64,000 bases of DNA from Hydrocarboniphaga effusa AP103. Its GTDB lineage: Bacteria > Pseudomonadota > Gammaproteobacteria > Nevskiales > Nevskiaceae. Numbering within the stretch: position 1 is the stretch's first letter; every line of letters begins with the position of its first letter. A program made the position numbers and the translations under genes. Shown piece by piece: positions 23,401 to 32,678 of the stretch. Below the pieces are notes generated by a model. That model was not told the DNA's origin and made no database searches. It was given only the letters and a program-made list of their open reading frames with translations. The DNA lies in contig NZ_AKGD01000001.1 in the NCBI RefSeq assembly GCF_000271305.1, positions 2,157,501 to 2,221,500 on the forward strand, written 5' to 3'.

Positions 23401-24203
23401 CCGATCAGCGCCCGCAGCGCTTCGCTCGGGCGCGGCTGGCGCATCAGCGATTCGCCGACCAGGAAGCGCCGCACGCCGGCACTCAGCATTCGCTGGACGT
23501 CGGCCGGTGCACCGATGCCGCTTTCGGTGACCACCTCGGTTGCGGCCGGCAGACGCGCCAGCAAGTCGAGCGTGGTGTCGAGGCTGGTTTCGAAGCTGCG
23601 CAGATTGCGGTTGTTGATGCCCAGCAGATAGTCGCTGCCGAGATCGGCCGAGAGCACCAGATCGAGCTCGGCGCCGTCGTGAATCTCGACGAGCACGTCG
23701 AGCTCCTGCTCGAGCGCGCAGTGGTGCAGCTCGCGCAGGCGCGAGGCGCTCAGCGCGGCGGCGATCAGCAGGATGCAGTCGGCGCCGATGGCGCGTGCTT
23801 CCACGACCTGCCATTCGTCGATGATGAAATCCTTGCGGATCACCGGCAGCGAGCAGGCCGCGCGGGCCGCGATCAGGTATTCGTCGCCACCCTGGAAGAA
23901 GTCGCGATCGGTCAGCACCGACAGGCAGGCCGCGCCGCCGGCTTCGTATTCCTGCGCGAGCCAGGCCGCGTCGAAATCGGCGCGAATCAGCCCCTTGCTC
24001 GGCGAGGCGCGCTTGATCTCGGCGATCACCGCGGCGCCGGTCCTGGCCTTGGCCTGCAGGGCGCCGGCGAATCCGCGCGGAGCGTCCTGCGCGGCAGCGC
24101 GCCGCTGCAGTTCGGCGAGCGTGGTGCGCTCGCGCAGCGCGGCGATCTCCTCGCGCTTGCGCGCGAGGATGGTGTCGAGGATGTCGTGGTGTTGGGCGCT
24201 CAT
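23397..24203 (-). CDS. trpC: Indole-3-glycerol phosphate synthase
   Basis: 268 aa. It closes the indole ring in tryptophan synthesis. The N-terminal helix ILDTILARKREEIAALRER, AVIAEIKRASPSKGLIRADF, LSVLTDRDFFQGGDEYL, VIRKDFIIDEWQV, EIHDGAEL, GINNRNLRSFETSLDTT and VTESGIGAPADV are all classical TrpC motifs with the catalytic Lys and Glu residues. It follows trpD by 8 nt. The stop overlaps the stop of the convergent crp gene by 3 nt. Confidence 0.98.
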   Translation of the reverse strand: MSAQHHDILDTILARKREEIAALRERTTLAELQRRAAAQDAPRGFAGALQAKARTGAAVIAEIKRASPSKGLIRADFDAAWLAQEYEAGGAACLSVLTDRDFFQGGDEYLIAARAACSLPVIRKDFIIDEWQVVEARAIGADCILLIAAALSASRLRELHHCALEQELDVLVEIHDGAELDLVLSADLGSDYLLGINNRNLRSFETSLDTTLDLLARLPAATEVVTESGIGAPADVQRMLSAGVRRFLVGESLMRQPRPSEALRALIG

Positions 24204-24211
24204 GATCGTGA

Positions 24212-25249
24212 TCAGCTGAGCCCGGCGACGCGGCGCGAAACGCGCACGTAGTCGTCGAGCTTGGCGCGCGCGGCGCCCGAGGCGAGCGCGGCGCGCGCGC
24301 GTTCGAGGCCATCGGCGATCGAGTTCGCGACGCCCGAGGCGTAGAGCGCCGCGGCCGCGTTGAGGCTCACGATGTCGCGCGCCGGACCGGGCTCGTCGGC
24401 GAGCGCCGAGAACAGCATGGCCTTGGATTCTTCGGGATTGCCGACCTTGAGATTGCGCGTGGCCGACATCGCGATGCCGAAGTCTTCCGGATGAATGTCG
24501 TATTCGCGCACGACGCCGTCGCGCAGTTCGCCGACCAAGGTCGCCGCGCCGAGCGAAATCTCGTCGAGCCCGTCGCGGCCCCAGACCACCAGCGCGCGCT
24601 GCGCGCCGAGCTTTTCGAGCACGCGAACCTGGATGCCGACGAGATCAGGGTGGAACACGCCCATCAGGATGTTCGGCGCGTCGGCCGGGTTGGTCAGCGG
24701 GCCGAGGATGTTGAACACCGTGCGCACGCCGAGCTCGCGACGCACCGGGCCCACGGCCTTCATCGCCGGATGATGCTTGGGCGCGAACATGAAGCCGAAG
24801 CCGGCCTGCTCGATGCAGGCCGCGACCTGCTCGGGTTCGAGTTCGATGGCGGCGCCGAGCGCTTCGAGCACGTCGGCCGCGCCGCTCTTGGACGAGACGC
24901 TGCGGTTGCCGTGCTTGGCGATGCGCGCGCCCGCGGCCGCGGCCGTGAAGCTCGCCGCGGTGGAAATGTTGAAGGTGTGCGCGCCGTCGCCGCCGGTGCC
25001 GACCACGTCGACCAGATGCGACTGATCGGGCAGCGTGACCTTGCGCGAGAGCTCGCGCATCACGCTCGCGGCGGCGGCGATCTCGCCGACGGTTTCCTTC
25101 TTCACGCGCAGCCCGATCAGCAGCGCCGCGATCATCGGGTCGGACACTTCGCCGCGCATGATCTGGCGCATCAGCGCCACCATTTCGTCGTGGAAGATCT
25201 CGCGATGCTCGATCGTGCGCGTGAGCGCTTCCTGCGGAGTGATGGTCAT
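24212..25249 (-). CDS. trpD: Anthranilate phosphoribosyltransferase
   Basis: 345 aa. It transfers phosphoribose from PRPP to anthranilate. Visible: [40 protein letters not shown] (PRPP loop), [40 protein letters not shown] and [11 protein letters not shown]. The ATG at 25249 gives the usual length; a longer frame to 25321 is not conserved. It belongs to the trpG-trpD-trpC operon. Confidence 0.98.
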   Translation of the reverse strand: MTITPQEALTRTIEHREIFHDEMVALMRQIMRGEVSDPMIAALLIGLRVKKETVGEIAAAASVMRELSRKVTLPDQSHLVDVVGTGGDGAHTFNISTAASFTAAAAGARIAKHGNRSVSSKSGAADVLEALGAAIELEPEQVAACIEQAGFGFMFAPKHHPAMKAVGPVRRELGVRTVFNILGPLTNPADAPNILMGVFHPDLVGIQVRVLEKLGAQRALVVWGRDGLDEISLGAATLVGELRDGVVREYDIHPEDFGIAMSATRNLKVGNPEESKAMLFSALADEPGPARDIVSLNAAAALYASGVANSIADGLERARAALASGAARAKLDDYVRVSRRVAGLS

Positions 25250-25361
25250 GACGTCGTGAGCAGCGTGGAGGGGCCCCGTGCGGAGCATGGGGATCCTGGC
25301 GTCGCGAATCGACGCTGGCATGAGGCCACATTCGCGTGCACTTGCGTGCTCATTGAAGGCC

Positions 25362-25952
25362 TCATGCGTAGCGCTCGACGAAGTTCTTCAGCAGCGCGTG
25401 CCCATGTTCGGTCAGGATGGACTCGGGGTGGAACTGCACGCCCTCGATCGCGAGCGTCTTGTGCTTGAGCCCCATGACCTCGTCCTGCGAGCCGTCTTCG
25501 TGCTGGGTCCAGGCGGTGATTTCGAGATCGCTCGGAAAGCTCTCGCGATCGACGATCAGCGAGTGATAGCGCGTCGCCGTGTACGGCGTCGGCAGGCCGG
25601 CGAACACGCCGCGGCCGTGGTGATGCACCAGACTGGTCTTGCCGTGCATGACCTGGCGGGCGCGACGCACGTCGCCACCGAAAGCCTGGCCGATGGACTG
25701 ATGGCCGAGGCAGACGCCGAGGATCGGAAAGCGCCCGGGCTTGCCGAGCTTTTCGATCAGCTCGAGGCAGATGCCGGCTTCGTTCGGCGTGCAGGGGCCT
25801 GGCGAAAGCACGATGTGTTTCGGCTTGAGCGCCGCGACCTCGTCGACCGTGATCTGGTCGTTGCGGTGAACCTGCACCTCCACGCCGAGCTCGCCGAAAT
25901 ACTGGACGAGGTTGTAGGTGAAGGAGTCGTAGTTATCGATCATCAGCAGCAT
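25362..25952 (-). CDS. trpG: Anthranilate synthase component II, glutamine amidotransferase
   Basis: 196 aa. It delivers ammonia from glutamine to TrpE (and possibly PabB). [32 protein letters not shown], the nucleophile [17 protein letters not shown] and the catalytic His-Glu of [13 protein letters not shown] define it. It is the first gene of the trpGDC operon visible here. TrpE, commonly just upstream, is not present in the window: accessory DNA starts right behind the trpG start codon. Confidence 0.97.
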   Translation of the reverse strand: MLLMIDNYDSFTYNLVQYFGELGVEVQVHRNDQITVDEVAALKPKHIVLSPGPCTPNEAGICLELIEKLGKPGRFPILGVCLGHQSIGQAFGGDVRRARQVMHGKTSLVHHHGRGVFAGLPTPYTATRYHSLIVDRESFPSDLEITAWTQHEDGSQDEVMGLKHKTLAIEGVQFHPESILTEHGHALLKNFVERYA

Positions 25953-26133
25953 ATAAGGCCTATCTATTTGATTTTGAATAGGCCCGTCATTCGGTGACGC
26001 TGCCTATATACACTCAGATATACACACTCGCGGGCGCTTGAATCGCCAAGACCAGAGCATTGGGTATTTTCCGACGAACGGTTATTGGGCGGGCATTTTA
26101 AGCGTTGAGTCGCGCAACTTGCGCGCCGTGCAG
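25953..26133. other. Left edge of the accessory island, upstream of trpG
   Basis: Core genes stop at the trpG start; XRE regulator and unknown genes follow. The spacer is AT-richer than its surroundings. It carries a short inverted repeat (ggcctat / ataggcc at about 25956-25985) and two direct copies of atatacac near 26006-26026. No tRNA or integrase gene lies here, so the exact junction and attachment site are not defined. Confidence 0.45.
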
Positions 26134-26418
26134 CTACTTTTTGTTGGACCTTCGCTGTGGCTTTGGCCAGCCGATCTTTTCGATGAACTCGTCCACGAAG
26201 ACTCGGGGGTCGTGGCCCACGCCATCCAAGTAGTTCAAGAGGTCGGCCAGATCAGCGCGCACTACACCGCGTTCGAGCTTGCTCAACATGCTTTGGCTGG
26301 TGCCGATGCGTTCTGCCAGCTCGACCTGTGTAACGCCCGACGACTCGCGTCGCTCAATCAGCATTGCCAAGAGCGTTCGATAGTCGTCGTCGTATCGGGA
26401 GTTTCGGGCTCGGGGCAT
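26134..26418 (-). CDS. XRE-family HTH transcriptional regulator
   Basis: 94 aa, essentially one lambda-repressor-like domain: LLAMLIERRESSGVTQVELA, then the recognition region ERIGTSQSMLSKLERGVVRA, and a short C-terminal helix DPRVFVDEFIEKIGW. It probably represses its own promoter: an ATAGTCA-N5-TGACTAT palindrome lies 30-48 nt upstream of the start. Partners could be the gene on the far side of that operator or other island genes. Its small size is typical of island and toxin-antitoxin regulators, but no toxin is adjacent. Confidence 0.88.
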   Translation of the reverse strand: MPRARNSRYDDDYRTLLAMLIERRESSGVTQVELAERIGTSQSMLSKLERGVVRADLADLLNYLDGVGHDPRVFVDEFIEKIGWPKPQRRSNKK

Positions 26419-26447
26419 GACCTTGCTCGCGCAGGGTCCCCGAACCT

Positions 26448-26480
26448 ATAGTCACAATCTGACTATGAAAAACGTGACTA
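26448..26480 (-). promoter_or_regulatory. ATAGTCA palindrome, likely XRE operator
   Basis: ATAGTCA (26448-26454) and TGACTAT (26460-26466) form a perfect 7-bp inverted repeat. A further half-site, gtgactat, follows at 26473-26480. The site lies just upstream of the 94-aa XRE gene and is suitable for autoregulation. Confidence 0.6.
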
Positions 26481-26536
26481 TTTCTGTTCGTGGATGTGAG
26501 CTTCTGTCGCGGAACATCGCGCATCTACCGAGTTGC

Positions 26537-26809
26537 TCAGTGCTTGGCGGTATCCAAGAGGGATGGCCGGACAATCTCGCGCAGCATCTGGCGAGAGATG
26601 GCCTTGGAACGCGTTACTCCCGCCGGTACAGCGCCCTTCGAATGGGCCGTAACCCATTCCCGCGCCGCCTGCTCCCCACCGACCAGGCGGCAGAAGTAAG
26701 TCCACAAATCCCCGTCTATCGAGACCGTGCTGCGCCCTTCCGGCGTCCAGACGCGGATGCGCGCGGTTCCGTAGTCGTCGGGGGAAATGGGCACTTGTTT
26801 TCTGGGCAC
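26537..26809 (-). CDS. Hypothetical protein, 90 aa
   Basis: GTG start at 26809. Sequence features: MPRKQVPISPDDYGTARIRV, then an aromatic segment (DGDLWTYFCRLVGGEQAARE) and a C-terminal basic helix with RSKAISRQMLREIVRP. I do not recognise the family. It may be a small DNA-binding or regulatory protein. No other in-frame start exists upstream, and the codon lies directly against the inverted repeat at 26810-26829, so translation may start from a leaderless or repressor-covered message. Confidence 0.55.
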   Translation of the reverse strand: MPRKQVPISPDDYGTARIRVWTPEGRSTVSIDGDLWTYFCRLVGGEQAAREWVTAHSKGAVPAGVTRSKAISRQMLREIVRPSLLDTAKH

Positions 26810-26851
26810 ATGGCTACTATGGTAGCCATTAATGGTATATAGGTACCATTA
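26810..26851. promoter_or_regulatory. Two adjacent palindromes in a divergent promoter
   Basis: Palindrome A: atggctac (26810-26817) / gtagccat (26822-26829), 4-nt spacer. Palindrome B: taatggta (26830-26837) / taccatta (26844-26851), 6-nt spacer containing tatagg. They abut each other and lie between the divergent genes at 26809 and 26908. The sequence tatataccattaat could hold the -10 element. This looks like a two-site operator for one of the HTH proteins encoded close by. Confidence 0.65.
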
Positions 26852-26907
26852 GGCTATCAGGTCAATGGATGGTGTTGCAGCGGCGGGGCGTCGCATCGGA
26901 GGCGAGC

Positions 26908-27885
26908 ATGTTGTCTGGGAATAGGGGCGTTCGGTGTGGCTGGCGGTTCGTGCTATTCACGGTGTTCTGCGGGTACTGCGGGCTTTCGGCTGCGGCGGTC
27001 ACTTCGCTCGATGTGGTTCGGTTTGAGGCCATGACCAGCCAGCAGCGGATCGCCTATCTCGCCGAGGCGTACGAAGCGGCCAGCAAGATTCCAGGCCCCA
27101 GACCGCAAGGGAACAGTGTGTTTCGGGATGTGATCCAGCCTGCCTACGAGCGGATCGCCCGATACGACGGGGCGTCGGTTGCAGCGAAGCTCTACGGCAT
27201 GACGTTCGGCGATGTTCTGGAACAACCGAATTCCGACTGGGAACAGAAGGCAAAGGCAGCGGCTCAATCCGACTCGGGCTTTATGGCGATGTTCTCGGCG
27301 CAGCGCTTTTCTCCACTGCGTCTTAGTGGCATGGAGCTGGCCGGTCTTCAGGCCGATGTCACGCGTGCGCTTGCTCGGGCTGCCGAGCAAGGGGATGCGG
27401 CGTCGTGTCAGCTGATGATGACCTCGACCCGCAATGCGTGGTGGACTCCGAAGGCGTCGCAGGCTTGCCTGTCTGCCGCCTATCCGAGCGGTACACCGCG
27501 CCGCTGGCTCGACATTCCGGAGGGGGAGCTTCGGAAGCAAGCCATGGTTGAGGAGGCGGCGAAGCGAGGGACGGCACGGAAGCCTCGGGATGTGAGCGCG
27601 GCGCTGGACGTCGCCCGTTATTGCGCTTCCGTTGGTGTTTCGAGCCCGTCGATCGATCCGGTGCAAGCCCGCGCGCTGGCAGGGAGGTGGGATCGCGAGG
27701 GTATCAATTACCTACTGCCCTATGGCCCGCGTGAGTCCACCTTGGACAAATACGTAGATGACCTCGGCGAGGTCTACGCCAGGAAGCTGGATGCTCGCGC
27801 GATCTTCAGCGGGTCTGCTGTGACACCGGCGCTCACGCCGTTGATGTTCATGGCCTTGGTCAAGCCACAGTGTGGCCTTCAGTAA
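26908..27885 (+). CDS. Secreted protein of unknown function, 325 aa
   Basis: The start ATG at 26908 has ggaggcgagc just upstream and opens a signal peptide (basic start RGVRCGWR, hydrophobic FVLFTVFCGYCGL, cleavage near SAAA). The mature part is soluble and helical: SLDVVRFEAMTSQQRIAYLA, IQPAYERIARYDGASVAAKL and repeated alanine-rich helices. Cysteines are few (CQLMM, QACLSA, ARYCAS, PQCGLQ). I do not recognise the family. It is the first gene of a three-gene run with a 135-aa protein and an HTH protein. Confidence 0.7.
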   Translation: MLSGNRGVRCGWRFVLFTVFCGYCGLSAAAVTSLDVVRFEAMTSQQRIAYLAEAYEAASKIPGPRPQGNSVFRDVIQPAYERIARYDGASVAAKLYGMTFGDVLEQPNSDWEQKAKAAAQSDSGFMAMFSAQRFSPLRLSGMELAGLQADVTRALARAAEQGDAASCQLMMTSTRNAWWTPKASQACLSAAYPSGTPRRWLDIPEGELRKQAMVEEAAKRGTARKPRDVSAALDVARYCASVGVSSPSIDPVQARALAGRWDREGINYLLPYGPRESTLDKYVDDLGEVYARKLDARAIFSGSAVTPALTPLMFMALVKPQCGLQ

Positions 27886-27912
27886 GTGAAACGCTCGGAA
27901 CGGAGAATCTCG

Positions 27913-28320
27913 ATGCCCAAGAAAACATCCGCCAGCACCGGCAAGCGATCGGGCCGGGAAACGTCGCAGGCTCGAATCGGGCGGCTGTCGCACGAGCTGC
28001 AAGAGTCCAGTTCGGCCGCAGCGCTGGCGATGGAATCCACGCTGGCGGACGGGCTACCTCAGCCGGGCACCACGGTCGTTGTCATTTCGACGCCTCGCGG
28101 TGAAGTGATGTCTGTCCCGATGGAGCCCGAGGAAGCTGCGGCCATGCGCGAGATGCTGGAGTCGGACATGGTCCGTGTCGATCACTTGATGCTGGAGACG
28201 CTGGCTGGCGTGGTGATCATCCCCGGAGACCTTGCACGTCAGTCGCTGATCCGCTTCGTGACAGAAGCTCACGGCCCCGCGGCGGGCACGTCTGCGAAGC
28301 ATTCCAAGAAAAACGCATAG
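27913..28320 (+). CDS. Hypothetical protein, 135 aa
   Basis: I place the start at ATG 27913 (ggag 10 nt upstream); a GTG at 27886, directly after the previous stop, is an alternative. A lysine-rich N-terminus (MPKKTSASTGKRSGRETSQA) is followed by a compact domain with GTTVVVISTPRGEVMSVPME and MLESDMVRVDHLMLETLAGV and a basic C-terminus. The family is not recognised. It lies between the secreted protein and the XRE gene, 10 nt from the latter, and is likely co-transcribed with both. Confidence 0.65.
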   Translation: MPKKTSASTGKRSGRETSQARIGRLSHELQESSSAAALAMESTLADGLPQPGTTVVVISTPRGEVMSVPMEPEEAAAMREMLESDMVRVDHLMLETLAGVVIIPGDLARQSLIRFVTEAHGPAAGTSAKHSKKNA

Positions 28321-28330
28321 GAGTTCTCAT

Positions 28331-28867
28331 ATGCACGCTGAGCTTGATGAAGACGAAGACCTCCTTGTCCTACCGGAGAATCCGCCCCCCGTCGAAGGCT
28401 GGCGCTTGCTTGAGTTGTTGCAGGCGAAGGCGCAGCAGGAGCGGATCGGGTTGGAGGAAACGGCGAAGCGCATCGGCATCAGCCGTTCGTATCTTTCCAG
28501 TCTGCGCTATGGACAGCGAAAGGTGTCTTCGTTGGGACGCGAGATTCTGGACAAGTGCGCCGAGTTTCTTGGCATGCCGCTCGCGGGTGTGCTGATGGCG
28601 GCCGAAGTCATCTATCCAACCGACTTCGTCGGCGGTTCGCGCGAGCGAGCCCGCCAGGAGGTTCAGCGGGCCATGCAGTTTTTCGCATCCGATCCGGACT
28701 GGGCAGGATTCGTTGATGCGGACTGGCGTTCGTGGTCACTCAACACGCAGTTGATGGTCGTGCTGCTTTACCAGAAGGCGGCTGGGCTGGAAATCCTGCC
28801 ATCGCTATTCGACGCCAAGATCGCCTCGGAAGCGTTCAGCGCGCAGCAGCCCGAAAAGGCACCGTAA
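28331..28867 (+). CDS. XRE-family HTH protein, 178 aa
   Basis: Residues ~25-85 form an HTH: LLELLQAKAQQERIGLEETA, then KRIGISRSYLSSLRYGQRKV and an EFLGMP-containing helix typical of phage-repressor-like regulators. The C-terminal ~90 residues (QEVQRAMQFFASDPDWAGFV, LNTQLMVVLLYQKAAGLEIL) are an extra domain I cannot name, perhaps for ligand or partner binding. Last gene of the three-gene operon. It may act on the palindromes at 26810-26851. Confidence 0.8.
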   Translation: MHAELDEDEDLLVLPENPPPVEGWRLLELLQAKAQQERIGLEETAKRIGISRSYLSSLRYGQRKVSSLGREILDKCAEFLGMPLAGVLMAAEVIYPTDFVGGSRERARQEVQRAMQFFASDPDWAGFVDADWRSWSLNTQLMVVLLYQKAAGLEILPSLFDAKIASEAFSAQQPEKAP

Positions 28868-29097
28868 GGGCCGGCTACTTGGCGTGACCGATACACCGCT
28901 GCCAAGCACTGTTGTGAACGATGGCGGTAGCAACCGACCACTCTGCGCATTTCGTTTATGGACTACACCCACCAAGTTCCATCGCCCGCATGGACCGCCA
29001 TGTTGTCCCGTTGCACTCGGCTAGGGAGAGTTCAGAGCGAGTTCATTGCCCGACGCCACACTGCCCCCTCCTCCAATTCCCATCGAGGAGTTTTGCA

Positions 29098-29355
29098 ATG
29101 AGCAACTACGAAGCCCGCGGTGAAGCCAAGGCCGACAAAGCGGAAGGCCGTTCGAAAGAGTTTGCCGGCAAGGTCAAGGAAAAGGTCGGTGATCTCATCG
29201 GCGACGACGAGATGGCCTCTCGCGGTACTGTTCGACGCGCCGACGGCAAGAAGGATCGCCTGAAGGGCGAGATCAAGGACAAGGTAGAAGACGCCAAGGA
29301 CACCGCCAAGGCCGGCGTCGAAGCTGTCAAGGACAAGCTAAGCAAGCGGCACTGA
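29098..29355 (+). CDS. CsbD/YjbJ family stress protein
   Basis: 85 aa, highly charged and probably disordered: EARGEAKADKAEGRSKEFAG, KEKVGDLIGDDEMASRGTVR, and a tail of repeated Lys/Asp/Ala. The internal GDDEM and KxEGxxKE patterns are diagnostic of CsbD. Members are abundant general-stress proteins of unknown mechanism. ATG at 29098 after aggagttttgca. The 230 nt before it hold no gene, only the presumed promoter. Confidence 0.88.
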   Translation: MSNYEARGEAKADKAEGRSKEFAGKVKEKVGDLIGDDEMASRGTVRRADGKKDRLKGEIKDKVEDAKDTAKAGVEAVKDKLSKRH

Positions 29356-29384
29356 GTGCGCTGCTAGGTGATTCAACTAAGCAA

Positions 29385-29414
29385 ATGGGCATCCACGGAT
29401 GCCCATTTTTTTTG
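29385..29414 (+). terminator. Rho-independent terminator after csbD
   Basis: 9-bp perfect stem (atgggcatc / gatgcccat), 4-nt loop, followed by eight T residues. Confidence 0.9.
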
Positions 29415-29446
29415 TCAAGGAAGGCATCCAAGGATGGAGACCCCCG

Positions 29447-31561
29447 ATGGCCCAGCAGAAAGCCAAAAAAAATGCGGCATCCAAGATCGAAGACCGCCGC
29501 GGCACCGGCGACGAACTGCATCAGCAAGTCCCATCACAGGGGCCGCATGACGCTCAAGGACACCTGACTACCAATCAGGGCATCCGCGTTGCGGACAACC
29601 AGAATCAGCTTAAGGCCGGGCCTCGCGGACCTGTCCTCTTAGAAGACTTCGCACTGCGCGAGAAGATCTTCCACTTCGATCATGAGCGTATTCCCGAGCG
29701 CATCGTGCATGCGCGCGGTTCCGCGGCTCACGGATATTTCGAGTTGTACGAATCACTGGCCGACGTCAGCCGGGCCGACCTCTTCCAGCGAGCGGGAGAG
29801 AAGACGCCCGTCTTCGTCCGGTTCTCGACAGTCGCCGGTGGCGCCGGCTCGGTCGATACGCCACGCGACGTTCGCGGATTTGCGGTGAAGTTCTACACCC
29901 AGGAAGGCAACTGGGATTTGGTCGGCAACAACATTCCGGTCTTCTTCATTCAAGACGCTCTGAAATTCCCGGACCTGATCCACGCCGCCAAGATGGAAGC
30001 CGATCGCGGCTATCCACAGTCGGCCACCGCCCATGACACGTTCTGGGACTTCATCGGGCTGATGCCGGAAGCAACCCACATGATCATGTGGGCCATGTCG
30101 GACCGGACGCTGCCGCGCAGCCTCACGACCATGGAAGGCTTTGGCGTGCATACTTTCCGACTGGTCAATGCGAAAGGCCAATCAACGTTCGTGAAGTTTC
30201 ACTGGAAGCCCAAGGCAGGGCTGGCTTCGACGATCTGGGACGAGGCCGTGAAGATTGCAGGCGCCGATCCGGACTTCCAGCGCCGCGACCTGTTCACGCG
30301 AATCGAACGTGGTGATTTCCCCGAATGGGAATTGGGCCTGCAGCTCTTCGACGAGGCGTTCGCTTCCAAGCTGCCTTACGACGTGCTGGACCCGACCAAA
30401 CTCATCCCTGAGGAAATCCTGCCGATCCGGAAGGTCGGGCGGCTGGTGCTGGACCGCAACGTCGACAACTTCTTCGCCGAAACCGAGCAAGTCGCGTTCT
30501 GTCCGGCGAATGTCGTTCCGGGCATCGACTTTAGCAATGACCCGCTGCTGCAGGGTCGGCTTTTCAGCTATTTGGACACGCAAAAGAGCCGCCTCGGCAC
30601 CGCCAACTTTCATCAGTTGCCGATCAATGCGCCGAAGTGCCCCTATGCCAACTTCCAGCGGGACGGAATGATGCAGACGGCGGTGCCCAAGGGGCGCGCC
30701 AACTACGAGCCCAACAGCTTGGGTGTTGCGGGCGAAGCCGGGGGGCCGCGTGAGTGTCCGACGACTGGCTTCACTAGCTACGCCGAGCCCTTGGCCGATG
30801 AGCCGAAGCAGCGCATCCGGCCGGAGAGTTTCGCGGATCACTATAGCCAGGCCCGCTTGTTCTACCGCTCGCTGGCGGCGGCCGAGCAGGCTCACGTAGC
30901 GTCCGCGGTCGTGTTCGAACTTTCCAAGGTAACGCTGGAGCACGTCCGCTCACGCGTCGTGGCCAATCTGGTCAACGTCGACCCCGATCTGGCCCAACGT
31001 ATCGCCGCCGGACTCGGCATGCCGCTTCCGGAGGCGTCGCCTGCCCAGGTGCTACCCATCGACCTTGAACTCTCTCCGGCACTGAGAATCATCGAAGGGC
31101 CGCTGGAAAAGGATTCTTCGAAGGGGTGCGTCATCGGATTGCTGATTTCCGACGGGACCGACGCCAAGGAGGTGGCGGCTTTGCAGAAAGCGGCGCAGAA
31201 AGCCTGCGCGACGCTGATGCTGGTCGCCCCGAAAGTCGGCAGTGTGAAGCTGTCGGATGGTTCGGCGATCCAGGCCGATGCCCAATTGGCTGGCGCGCCA
31301 TCGGTCATCTTCGATGCCGTGGGCATCGCCTTGTCGGCTTCCGGCACCCAGTCCCTACTAAAGGAGGCCGCAGCGATCCAGTTTGCAATGGATGCTTTTG
31401 GCCACTGCAAGACGATCGGCGCCAGTCAAGCGGCGCAGCCACTCTTGGACAAGGCGGGCGTCGAGCCCGACGACGGCGTGACTGACCTCGGTGCGAAGTT
31501 CATTCAGCAGGCTGGTCAACGCCATTTCGATCGCGAGCCGAAAGTTCGGACACTGGCGTGA
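29447..31561 (+). CDS. katE: Large-subunit catalase, HPII type
   Basis: 704 aa, the length of large-subunit haem catalases. The haem-side His is in [18 protein letters not shown], the Asn in [20 protein letters not shown], and the proximal Tyr in [14 protein letters not shown]. The C-terminal ~150 residues ([20 protein letters not shown]) are the DJ-1/flavodoxin-like domain of HPII. The N-terminal 45 residues are polar and Gln/Lys rich. ATG 29447 follows ggatggagaccccc. It breaks down hydrogen peroxide, and with CsbD and hemerythrin it forms a stress block. Confidence 0.97.
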   Translation: MAQQKAKKNAASKIEDRRGTGDELHQQVPSQGPHDAQGHLTTNQGIRVADNQNQLKAGPRGPVLLEDFALREKIFHFDHERIPERIVHARGSAAHGYFELYESLADVSRADLFQRAGEKTPVFVRFSTVAGGAGSVDTPRDVRGFAVKFYTQEGNWDLVGNNIPVFFIQDALKFPDLIHAAKMEADRGYPQSATAHDTFWDFIGLMPEATHMIMWAMSDRTLPRSLTTMEGFGVHTFRLVNAKGQSTFVKFHWKPKAGLASTIWDEAVKIAGADPDFQRRDLFTRIERGDFPEWELGLQLFDEAFASKLPYDVLDPTKLIPEEILPIRKVGRLVLDRNVDNFFAETEQVAFCPANVVPGIDFSNDPLLQGRLFSYLDTQKSRLGTANFHQLPINAPKCPYANFQRDGMMQTAVPKGRANYEPNSLGVAGEAGGPRECPTTGFTSYAEPLADEPKQRIRPESFADHYSQARLFYRSLAAAEQAHVASAVVFELSKVTLEHVRSRVVANLVNVDPDLAQRIAAGLGMPLPEASPAQVLPIDLELSPALRIIEGPLEKDSSKGCVIGLLISDGTDAKEVAALQKAAQKACATLMLVAPKVGSVKLSDGSAIQADAQLAGAPSVIFDAVGIALSASGTQSLLKEAAAIQFAMDAFGHCKTIGASQAAQPLLDKAGVEPDDGVTDLGAKFIQQAGQRHFDREPKVRTLA

Positions 31562-31637
31562 TCACTAGGGTCCGCACAGATTCAGCGCGCCTCCCTTAGC
31601 GTTGTTGCTCCACCCAGCCAGCAAGGAAGCTAGCCAA

Positions 31638-32195
31638 ATGAACATCGTCGGATTGAGATCAGATAGTCATGCGATCAAGCTGTTGATCGCCGATCATCGT
31701 GAAGTGGACGGCCTATTCAAGGCCGTCGAATCGGCCAGCAATGCTAACGAAAAAGCGTCGTTGGTCACCGAAATTTGCGAGGCGCTAACGGTACACGCCG
31801 AACTGGAAGAAAAGTTGTTCTATCCGGAATCGCGTCGCGTATTGGAGAGCGGCGAGCAGGGCATCGTCGATGAAGCCTTCGTGGAGCATGCCAGCCTGAA
31901 AGGCCTGATTCTGCAACTCGACGGCAAGCGCCCCAGCGATCCGCTCTTCGATGCCTACGTGACAGTGTTGAAAGAGTATGTGCAGCACCACGTCAAGGAA
32001 GAGGAAGCCGAATACTTCCCGAAGGTCCAGCGGTCGACGCTGGACCTTGAGGCGTTGGGAGTCCAGATGCTGGAGTTGAAGGCTGCCCTAATGAAGCGCA
32101 AGAAGGTAAGGGCTGTGCATGGGACCGTCAGTACCAATCTGATTCCGAGCAAGCCACTGGAAGAGCGGGCATCCGTAACGCGCAAGGCGGCTTAG
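31638..32195 (+). CDS. Hemerythrin HHE domain protein
   Basis: 185 aa. The HHE pattern is complete: AIKLLIADHREVDGLFKAVE, ALTVHAELEEKLFYPESRRV, DEAFVEHASLKGLILQL and LKEYVQHHVKEEEAEYFPKV, giving His/Glu ligands for a non-haem di-iron site. The C-terminal ~40 residues are basic and variable. Such proteins are implicated in oxygen or NO sensing and oxidative stress. ATG 31638 after aaggaag. It follows katE by 76 nt in the same direction. Confidence 0.92.
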   Translation: MNIVGLRSDSHAIKLLIADHREVDGLFKAVESASNANEKASLVTEICEALTVHAELEEKLFYPESRRVLESGEQGIVDEAFVEHASLKGLILQLDGKRPSDPLFDAYVTVLKEYVQHHVKEEEAEYFPKVQRSTLDLEALGVQMLELKAALMKRKKVRAVHGTVSTNLIPSKPLEERASVTRKAA

Positions 32196-32423
32196 AGCCG
32201 CGTCTGTGGACCTGACCGGGCGTAGAGGCGCGCTTAGCGGCAGGCAGAAGCCGAATCTCTACGCTTCCTAATGACGCTGATTCTTTCTCGCTTTCCAGCA
32301 GGCACGGCCCGTATCCTCTGGCAAGCCCATGCTTTCCGCCGCCGCTGTTTATTTGCGCTCCCTTCAGGCTTCATCCATCGGCAGACGGGTATCGATAGCT
32401 GACGATCAAATTTGGAGGTCATC

Positions 32424-32672
32424 ATGGCCGCAACAAAGAAATCGACGAGCACGAAGGAGCGCGCGTACAGCGAAACGGCTTCGAAAACGGTTAGCTCGGC
32501 GCTCCATCGCGCCAAGCGGGGAACCCTCAGGAGCGGGCCAGCAGGTCACGGCGGCACCGTCAAAAGCCGCGAGCAGGCGATCGCGATCGGCTTGTCCGAA
32601 GCGCGTGAGAAAGGTCAGAAGGTGCCGCCTCGCAAAGCTGCCCCCAAGACGAAGGCTTCTAAAAAGAGATAG
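32424..32672 (+). CDS. DUF6496-like small basic protein
   Basis: 82 aa, Lys/Ala/Ser rich. The core SSALHRAKRGTLRSGPAGHG followed by TVKSREQAIAIGLSEAREKG is a pattern shared by many small stress-island proteins (annotated DUF6496, from memory); the ends are lysine-rich and histone-like. Ribosome site ggaggtcatc fixes the ATG at 32424. Function unknown, possibly nucleic-acid binding. Confidence 0.75.
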   Translation: MAATKKSTSTKERAYSETASKTVSSALHRAKRGTLRSGPAGHGGTVKSREQAIAIGLSEAREKGQKVPPRKAAPKTKASKKR

Positions 32673-32678
32673 CCTTCA

